From Stephanodiscus triporus (lineage: Eukaryota > Bacillariophyta > Thalassiosirophyceae > Thalassiosirales > Thalassiosiraceae): 26,944 nucleotides of DNA. Position 1 is the first letter of the stretch. Each line of letters begins with the position of its first letter. The stretch spans positions 1-26,944 of the forward strand of contig JALLAZ010000062.1 of NCBI GenBank assembly GCA_036939755.1, in the 5' to 3' direction. The translations under genes were made by a program, and so were the position numbers. Under the pieces are notes generated by a model. That model did no database searches. It had not been told where the DNA came from and worked only from the letters and a program-made list of their open reading frames with translations. Below are positions 19,626-26,944 of this stretch, piece by piece.

Positions 19626-22600
19626 TTATTTGGGTTGAGTACTGACATTCATCCCTAATCTATCTTGTGCCCAAGTTGACAACAGCTCTGGTGGCGGAGC
19701 GATACCTAGAACTTCATGTGCCCACAATGCATTGGCAATTGATTGGGATGTTGCATCAATAAGCTGACGCTTTAATACCATACTCAAAGACGCAAATAAC
19801 ACCAATGCCTCTTCCTCACAAATCCGAAGCTTTCCCAGAGCAAACAATATCATTGACGCCTCCTGGGCGGTACATTCTTTGGTTATATGCGGTGAGATTA
19901 TTCGCCTGACAATGTTGGAAATCACCTCCGGATTGTCATAGTTTACTTTACTCAGACCCCATATAATGTTTGCGATTTCTCGAGCATTCAATGAAGCATG
20001 TAACGATAAGGCAATCCGACCCATTTCGTCAATCAAAAAGCGATCAGACAGCCGCAGCCGTCCAATTGCCCATATCGATTGCGAAATTTGCTTTGGTGAT
20101 ACTTGGTCACGGTTTTTAATGAGAAAATGGACAAACTTGTGGGCACTTTTTACATACGGAGGTACATGGAGCACAATATTGTCACTTTCATCAAACTTAT
20201 CCAAGCCTTCTTGAACCTCCGCCATCGATTTTGGATATTCAAACTCAACCATCTTTCCACACGACCAAAGCGCCTGAGAGACCAACCTTGTGTTTGATTG
20301 CTTCAACATTATATCTGAAGCCATAGACTTGGCCAATTGATCGAATATACCTCTATCAATGACATACTCTGACTTTGCCATGGCCCACATCGCACTCGAG
20401 ATATCAGTAGAAGATAGTGATGAGGAGAGTAAAAGAGGAGAGAGTTGGTGGAATAAGTCAACCAATTTGTAGGTGTTCCCACTAGTACCAGCATCACCTA
20501 GTGACAAAAGCACGGAACAAGACCACATTGTTCGACTAGCTGAGCTAGGAGTACAGCTCAATATAATATCATCCTCCATCATTTGACTAGTGAGTGAGTT
20601 GAATACGCCTTGATCGAAATTCTTTGCCCTGGCAAAAGCGAAAAGGCAGTTGCTTACTTCAAACTCGTTACAGCTTGAAAGGAACGAATGGCGATACCAA
20701 CCCTGGTCAGTTTTCCCGTTGATATTGTCATCTAGAATCAATATCGATGCCGCATCGAGCATGGATTTCGTAGCATTAGATGGTCCTTGGAACATCATAA
20801 CACCTGATCGTAAAATGGTTGCCAATGTTCTTGGATCACACGCCCACTTGGATTGCCCTTTATGCCAAAGAACCAAGTCCAAGAATTTCTCTCCTAAATG
20901 CTGAACGCATCGACATTCCAGTCCTCCAACATACAGTTCAGCGGAATATGATTTTTTCTCGATGTCAGAACCCTCGACAGTGCCACAAGCAATATTGATA
21001 TCACCGCCATCGCCACCACAACTGCCATCACTACTGGTCGCGTCATCGAAAATACCACTGCCAACTCGTAAACGTTGGAGCGACAATAATACTCGAGATA
21101 TATCTTTACAGTTGCGACATTGACGAATGGGATTCCTTGACGAAGATGGATTTGATGTCAGGTGTTGAAGTATTTTAATGATCGCTGGGACGATGTCTTC
21201 GTGAGAAATATGCAGAGTTGTCGCCGCTTGCAACATTTCCGCTATCTGCCAAAGAGAGAGAGATTCCAATTTCGTTTTCTCAATACTACAATATCCTTTG
21301 TCTTCCCTGATGGCACCCCCGACTTTGGTCTTGGAATAAATCGGAGGACGTACGATTTCATTAATCAGCGTATGAAACATTATCACGGCTTCATCACGCA
21401 AGGCTATCTTAAGAGGATCGTCTGGTGAATCATTGGATTCTCCGACCCGACTCCTTTGCCAAGTTCTAGGCATGAGGAGAAGAGGCATTCGCGACATCGA
21501 TTTTGTCCCAACATCGTTCACATCCTCTATTGACGAGGTAAACAAATTTTCAGACTCGCTTACATCTTCACCGGGCAAAAGAATTGGCAATGGAATAAGT
21601 TGTTCGAATGACGGAGAGCAATCAGGATGGGATGATGCTTCATCTTCTTCATCAAAATAGATAATCAGCCGAGCGACCGACCACAATGCTCGGGTCAAGT
21701 CCTTCCCAGTGGCAGAGGACCGGACGGAGTATTTGCGTAGTCGTTTCATGAAAGCTCGTAGCAAAATCCCCTGCGGCGATTGGAAGGTCAGTGGCGGCCG
21801 GTCGACTGGAGTTGGCGTGAAGGGAACGTTCGACGTTCGTAGTGGATTGTAAATCTTCGTCATCGACCACAAGGTGATAGAAAGTTCCGACGCCGTCAGC
21901 TTTTCCAACGAATGCGGCAGGACAAGATACGACGATGCAATCGAAATGAGCCTATCGTAACTGCGCCGCCCGGGCGAGACCGAGCGCGGTGGGCGGCGTT
22001 CGTCATCGCCCCCCCCGTCCACAGCGTTCGACCATCCCGCCGCGTCGTCGTCATCGTTGACCCACCCAAAAATTCTCATCCTCGCCGCCTCCATCGTCAC
22101 CATGGGACGAAGCACGTCCTGGACCAACCGTCTCGGTCCCACGCACCGAACGAACGACGACGTCGTCTCGTCGTCGAGGGAAATGCACCCAACGACGCTT
22201 TCGTACAGATCCACGATACGACCATGTTCCGTCGGCGGTATGATATTCGTCAGCGGCGGGAGGTGGCCGGCGATGACGTCCCCCCGCCGCCGCCGATCGC
22301 TGTAACTCCCGAGGACGTGCGCGAGGCTGGACAGTGAATGCAGCGCGTCCGCGTGCGCGTGCCAGTTCAACGTCTTCTCCCCCCCGTCGACGCCGGACGA
22401 CGTAGATCCCGACGGCGGCACGACGATCGACGCGTCCCGAAGCGTCGTCGGCGCGTTCGAACGACCGCCGTCGTCGCGTGGTCGCGCGGAATCGGCGACG
22501 CGGGACGGGACGACGGTCGCCGCACGTCGACCCTCCACCGAGTCGCCAATTTTCCTCAGGAGCAGCCGCATCAATTTCTCGTATACGCTCCGTTCGATCG

Positions 22601-23217
22601 TCGATGATGATGCGGGATCGTCGTCGTTCGTGCGACTAGAACCCCCTCCCCCCTCGAAATGTCTCCGTCCCCCCCCCGTCGATGCCGACGTCGGGTACGG
22701 CAGGAAGGGGGGGGAGCACAGCATGCGCAGGGCGGCAGATGCGACGTTCGGGCTTATGCCCTCGACGATGGGCTCGACGACGATCGATAGTATTCGGTCG
22801 TCGTCCGGGTCCGAATTCGAATCATCCCTCTCCTTCATCAGCGCCGCGAGGGCGGCGGGCGGGAGCGACGAGGACGACGCTCGGCCCAGGACGCGCAGAA
22901 CGTCCAACGCCGTCGCCGCGCTTCCGCCGCCGCCGTCGTCGTCGTCGTCGCGACGGCGTCGGCGGCGAGGAAGCGCGCGAAGGATCCTCGAGGCTTCCGA
23001 GTCCGACAGGAGGAGGGGGGGCGATCTCCCGTCGTTTTCGAGGGGGGGGGTCTCGCAGTCGCAATCGTCGTCCGCCGCATTCGAGCGCCGCCGCCGCCGC
23101 CGCCGACGACGGACCGCATGCCGCTCGTCGATCGAACGGCTCGAATCGAAATCCCCCCCCCCGGCCCCTCCCGACGAATTAATGACCCCCCCCCCCCTGC
23201 CATTCCGAAATCTCGCA

Positions 23218-23248
<31 letters not shown>

Positions 23249-23498
23249 GGCGGCGGCGGCGCGAGGATCCCGGCGACCACGAAGGCGCGACGACGAACGC
23301 GGGAGTCGCGATCGTCCGGGACGACGGCCGCGGCCGACATCCCCCCCCTCCTCCTCCTCCTCGGCCGAATAATGATATCGACGACGCGCGCGTCGAGGCG
23401 GCGCCGCACGACGCGAGGGCGGCGGCGGCGAATAGCGTTGCCCTCCACGTCATGGGGCGGGGTGAAATAATAATAAAAAATGTGAAAACTATTAACAT
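19626..23498 (-). CDS. Large organellar helical-repeat protein (OPR/FASTK-like)
   Basis: This single-exon gene encodes 1,290 aa from ATG 23498; a second in-frame ATG at 23453 is an equally good start (MTWRATLFAAAALASCGAAS, signal-like). Residues about 1-300 are low complexity: poly-Gly, poly-Asp and poly-Arg. From about 540 onward, recurring ~35-40-residue helical units carry an [IL]W-[AGS] core: ITLWSMTKIY, TRALWSVARL, SAMWAMAKSEY, SQALWSCGKM, QSIWAIGRL, NIIWGLSKVNY, ANALWAHEVLG. This pattern is typical of octotricopeptide and FASTK/RAP-type proteins that bind organellar RNA. No RAP domain is evident at the C-terminus. The leader suggests import into plastid or mitochondrion, so a role in organellar RNA stability, processing or translation is inferred. 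The 3' end converges on the preceding gene with 33 bp between stops. Confidence 0.82.
23218..23246. repeat. Trinucleotide (GTC/GAC)n repeat encoding poly-Asp
   Basis: About ten consecutive CGT/GTC units on the plus strand read as an Asp run in the minus-strand gene. Length variation would change the Asp count without shifting the frame. Confidence 0.8.
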
Positions 23499-23658
23499 GT
23501 GATGGTTGAGGGTGCGCGCACGGACAGCTGCGCACGGCCTGGGATATGAGTTCCTACCTATTTACAGTGAGGAGGAACCTCTTCCGGCAAGCGATAAGCT
23601 TCGTGTTGCTATCCTCATCTCCTCCTCCTGGTAAAGAGTAAAAGGTGAACGAAGCGTC
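23499..23658. promoter_or_regulatory. Compact divergent promoter
   Basis: Only 160 bp separate the ATG of the helical-repeat gene (minus) and the ATG of the actin-related gene (plus). A TTACAGTGAGGAGGAA stretch and a GTAAAAGGTGA stretch lie inside it; no motif is diagnostic. Shared regulation is inferred from spacing alone. Confidence 0.5.
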
Positions 23659-25122
23659 ATGGCAAGCCACCAAACGATCGTGGTGGAATTGGGATCCTCG
23701 CGCATAAAGGTCGGCTTCGCGGGAGAGTCCAAACCTCGACGAGTTCTCAACGACGACGGCGGCAGCGGCGGCGGCGCGAGACGCTGCGGCGGCGGTTGGA
23801 CAGTGGCGATCAACGACGGGATGGTCTCCCGCGCCTGTCGCTGGACATCCCTCCACCGTTATCATTCGTCGATGTACGACGCGTCGCGCGACGACTCGGC
23901 GAAGAGCGGAGGATCGGCGTCGGTTCCGACCACGGCGTACGAATGGGAGAGGACGCTGTATCCCCTTTTTTCGCACGCGCTGACTTCGATTTTATTCGTC
24001 CAGCGCCCCTCCCGTCATCGAATGCTAATCCTGACGAGCGACGCCTTCCCCCCGCGCATCTTTCGCGAGGCGTTGCATCGGGTATTGTTGGACTATTTGG
24101 GCGTGGGCGGCGTTTGGCTGCTCAATGGCGGGGCGTTCGAGGGCGTGTATCATCTGCTCGAGGGACTGCCGCCGCCGCCTTCGCTTACTTCGTCGGCGGG
24201 ACCGCCGAGGGCGCATCTGATAGTTGATATCGGCACCCACGAGGCGCGCGTGGCGGTGTGCGTCGCGGGATCTTCCATCCTCGCGGACACGCATCGCGCG
24301 ACCTTGTCGGGTTATGATTCCTTCCTCGGCCAGGTGTTGACGAATTATCAAGGAGAAAAAATAGTAGCGAAGGATGCAGTCGACGAAGAATGCGCACACC
24401 TCGAGGAAGAGGGGTCATATTATTGTCCGGTAACTTCGCTGGAGGATGCCAATGCCGTGGTCCGAGCGTGGATAGCTCTATCATCATCGTCCGCCGGGTT
24501 TTCCCCCGATATCACGACGGTGCAAGTTCGCCTTCCATCTCTCGAACGAGCGCAACGAACGGAATCGTCCATGGAAGCTACTATTCAACTACCCGTCCAA
24601 CCCCTCCTGAAAGCATTCCATCAGATTTACTTGGACTACTCGAACCCATCAAGCCTGATATTTGCCATGTTGACATCTGTCAGGACCTGTCCCATAGATT
24701 ACCGAAAAGCGGCTCTACAGCATGCCTTGTTGCTGGGGGGCGGTTCCGTTGCATTGCGTCACTTTTGCTTTTGGGGGGGCCTTGCATCGACGGGAAGCTC
24801 GACTAATAATGGCCTGGGCCCGCAACTTGAAACGGCAGCGAGAGATGCCTGCGGAGTCTCAAGCGACGATGAGAGTGCGGGCGAGAGTAAAGGAGAGGAG
24901 AAAAAAGACGATGGCGCATCGAGCGTATCGTCCATATCCAGAAAGCGCTTCCGATCTCTTCAGGGGGTTGTACATGGACATGTCGATGATGATGATGGCA
25001 GAAGAGGGGGCATTAACATTCAATACCCAGATCCATTTGCGGCTGATATGGTGGCATGGATTGGAGGAAGTATCATGGGCACATTAGGCTACTCAAAGTA
25101 CTACCAAAATAAATTTCCATAA
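23659..25122 (+). CDS. Actin-related protein, Arp10/Arp11-like
   Basis: This single-exon gene encodes 487 aa from ATG 23659. Actin-fold landmarks are in order: IVVELGSSRIKVGFAGESKP (phosphate-1 region, residues about 7-26), LIVDIGTHEARVAV (phosphate-2 region, near 187), DYRKAALQHALLLGGGSVAL (adenosine region, about 346-365), and DPFAADMVAWIGGSIMGTL near the C-terminus (about 458-476), equivalent to the actin WIGGSI block. The canonical phosphate-2 DSGDG is absent, and an acidic Ser/Glu/Asp insert lies at about 390-445. Both fit divergent ARPs, and the overall pattern is closest to Arp10/Arp11, the pointed-end subunit of dynactin, which acts with cytoplasmic dynein. A nuclear ARP is the main alternative. 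The 5' half is markedly GC-richer than the 3' half. Confidence 0.82.
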   Translation: MASHQTIVVELGSSRIKVGFAGESKPRRVLNDDGGSGGGARRCGGGWTVAINDGMVSRACRWTSLHRYHSSMYDASRDDSAKSGGSASVPTTAYEWERTLYPLFSHALTSILFVQRPSRHRMLILTSDAFPPRIFREALHRVLLDYLGVGGVWLLNGGAFEGVYHLLEGLPPPPSLTSSAGPPRAHLIVDIGTHEARVAVCVAGSSILADTHRATLSGYDSFLGQVLTNYQGEKIVAKDAVDEECAHLEEEGSYYCPVTSLEDANAVVRAWIALSSSSAGFSPDITTVQVRLPSLERAQRTESSMEATIQLPVQPLLKAFHQIYLDYSNPSSLIFAMLTSVRTCPIDYRKAALQHALLLGGGSVALRHFCFWGGLASTGSSTNNGLGPQLETAARDACGVSSDDESAGESKGEEKKDDGASSVSSISRKRFRSLQGVVHGHVDDDDGRRGGINIQYPDPFAADMVAWIGGSIMGTLGYSKYYQNKFP

Positions 25123-25348
25123 GAGGCACCTAGGCCGGGATTAAAATCCGACTCTCCCGCAAATCCCATAAACCTTCGATAGAATAGACCACACGCCGGC
25201 CAATGCCCAGGTTTAGCGATGTATTGAACCAATGTAGAATAAAGAATTCTATAAACATGCGTAGGCTAGAGTTAACAAAATCAAAGAGTACACGCCAATG
25301 TTCTGAGTGTAAGTAGAAGTGTTTACAATGGCAAAAACTGATGTCTAT
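25123..25348. other. Short 3' intergenic region between convergent genes
   Basis: This 226-bp gap separates the stop codons of the actin-related gene and the glycosyltransferase-like gene. GAATAAAG near 25237 could be the polyadenylation signal of the former. Confidence 0.4.
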
Positions 25349-26782
25349 CTACGGCCAAGTTGCCTTATTGTATGGCCAGCCCTTCTCACTCATCATTTCG
25401 AACCACCGCTGAGGTAGATCGCCGAATCTATCGACTTGATGCACCTGTGCCGACGGCGTCCCATCGAGGTTTAAAATCATACCAGTGTCGGGATCAAGGA
25501 GGCTAGTGGTGTCATTTGGTGCCCCGAATCCGGGCCGCTCCGGTATCCACTTCTGCCATACATCGTCCTTGACGTAATAGTTGGCCCGTTCCGGACAGGG
25601 TTCAGGCCATGGCTTGCACCCAACTGTTTCCGATACATTTCGATATATTCTATCCGCCTGAACTCCCACGACATGAATCGACCCAGTACGATGCGGAATT
25701 GCCTTCGCATTTACAACGGTCCCCTTCTCAGTCGTGTAGTTCAGCTGATTAGTGTAATACAAGTAGTTGTGTATCGATTGATCGTCCCCGGCCATGTCAA
25801 AATTGCATTTCTCTGTATTCTTCCAATGTTTTATCTCGGTTGTCATCGCACGCAGGTACTCGAGTATCCCCTCTCGGGACCCCATGGTACTACCGCTGCA
25901 AAGCACTGGAGGCAAGGGGCGGGGGGAGAGAAAAACTAGGTTCAATTACTCTCCGGGGCTAAAGAAGAAATTCAGGGAAAAAAGATGACACGAGCTCACT
26001 GGGTTGGTGGGGTCCAAAGGTATATCCACGGCATATTGACACAGGATGATTAGTCAGAGAATGGGTGGCATCATGTACTCCATCCACCAGCTCCTCAAAC
26101 ACCATAATGGGATACTGCTGCCCCAATGTCACAGCAGTAGCAAAAGGATCTGTGTTTATTTGTAGAGCGTTACGTTGGTATGCGATTTAATTACGATCGT
26201 CAGCGTTTGAAACGGTGTTGTCTGCCACGCAAATGTATGGTATGACTCACCAGCCTGAAAGTAAGCATCTCTAAAATCCGTCAACATGATCCCATCTGTA
26301 CAGCTCGTGCAATTTTCGATCCAATCTCTATAAAGGAAGAATCGCGCATGCGAAGTTTTGTATTCAGAATAGCTCCCCGGACTTCCCACGACGTAAGGTT
26401 TGATTGTGACATTTTGCGACGTCAGATAGTCGACGACATCCTCCCCACCTCCCCAGCCACCATCGCCTGTGATCCCGAGGATGATATGCCCTGAATATCC
26501 AGTGGCGCGGAGGCTGCCCAAGAAGGTTTGAAATGCGTCCATGCCCATGATGGTCGCCATGGCCAGCACGGCCGAATGAGACGATCGCCACGGAGCGGCG
26601 CCACGAGTGGCGTCGTTCGTCGACCCCTCGGCCCAAGGCGCATCTACTCCCACCAACCTTTTGCCGTATCCGTCAAGGCGCGCCGTCAACAATAATGTAA
26701 TCAATACAAAGCATATCGGCAGGTATAAGGCGACTAACTCCCTTGGCTGTTTACGGCGGCCTGAGTTCGTCTGCGGCGTCAT
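25349..26782 (-). CDS. Type II membrane glycosyltransferase-like protein
   Basis: Three exons (26782-26251, 26149-26000, 25905-25349) are separated by GT-AG introns of 101 and 94 nt. They sum to 1239 nt and encode 412 aa with consistent phases. The start is the first ATG of the open frame; an upstream GTG was not used. A short basic cytoplasmic tail precedes one membrane anchor (about 16-34, LVALYLPICFVLITLLLTA), the type II topology of Golgi transferases. The putative lumenal part has VLAMATIMGMDAFQTFLGSL near the start of the catalytic domain, then GIMLTDFRDAYFQADPF (residues 164-180), where DFRD sits in the place of the metal/nucleotide-sugar-binding DxD motif. CSGSTMGSREGI and AGDDQSIHNYL follow, as in this nucleotide-sugar transferase-like family. 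N-glycosylation sequons (NVT, NCT, NYT, NVS) are present. Donor and acceptor sugars cannot be told. Confidence 0.82.
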
Positions 26783-26944
26783 CGCATTATTACACACACA
26801 GTGTTAAAGTACCGTATCGTAGCGTGTAGAGTGGCTTCACGAAAAAAACGGTAGCAATTTTGAATTCCTACGTAGCTAGTACCACGCGAGAAGACTTCGT
26901 TCCCTAATCGGGACTCTTTTGGGACGGCACCGCCGTGCTCTCAC
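26783..26944. other. 5' flank of the glycosyltransferase-like gene, to the window edge
   Basis: This non-coding sequence presumably contains its promoter. An ACACACAC run lies near 26791-26799, just upstream of the chosen ATG. Nothing else is recognised. Confidence 0.35.

Noticed and set aside
22630..23502. Long plus-strand open frame (290 codons) opposite the helical-repeat gene, and others nearby
   Set aside because: It is antisense to a GC-rich, low-complexity coding region where stop codons are rare. The translation is Arg/Ser/Pro repeats with no domain.
25125..25175. Possible tRNA T-arm-like sequence around GGGATTAAAATCC
   Set aside because: No T-loop consensus, acceptor stem or anticodon arm could be assembled on either strand.

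Overview
The window looks like nuclear DNA of a diatom, most likely a centric (Thalassiosira-like) species. The reasons are: several protein-coding genes with short GT-AG introns (about 60-110 nt) whose exon frames join exactly; an ankyrin-type protein and a SURP/SET-like protein of styles I know from diatom gene sets; a signal-peptide-plus-transit-type leader; and a TTAGGG telomere-like tract. All identifications come from reading the sequence and from family knowledge. No database search was run.

Left part (about 1-9,250) is repeat-rich and gene-poor. It holds a ~440-bp foldback element (1716-2154) built of nested short palindromes, an interstitial telomere-like tract (2394-2421), a decayed Cys-rich reading frame on the minus strand (2528-3043), four to five diverged copies of a ~185-bp tandem repeat (4150-4960), and a ~3.9-kb decayed DNA transposon (5288-9214). 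The transposon has ~50-bp terminal inverted repeats and a candidate 8-bp target duplication. Inside it is a broken multi-exon gene with a DUF6824-like segment and transposase-like motifs.

Right part (about 9,600-26,800) is gene-dense, with six apparently intact genes: an ankyrin/coiled-coil protein (+, 9596-11503); a five-exon mitochondrial-carrier-family protein with an organelle-type leader (-, 12333-13940); a five-exon ~1,680-aa protein combining SUMO-binding-like, ubiquitin-binding-like, SURP and divergent SET-like segments (+, 14195-19592); a large organellar RNA-binding-type helical-repeat protein (-, 19626-23498); an actin-related protein closest to Arp10/Arp11 (+, 23659-25122); and a three-exon type II membrane glycosyltransferase-like protein (-, 25349-26782).

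The right-hand genes alternate in orientation, forming two divergent pairs with compact shared promoters (13941-14194, which holds a perfect 23-bp inverted repeat, and 23499-23658, which sits in a GC-rich island) and three convergent pairs, one with only 33 bp between stop codons. They do not look like one pathway. The two most notable items are the transposon with its unusual gene and the SIM/UIM/SURP/SET-like fusion protein.
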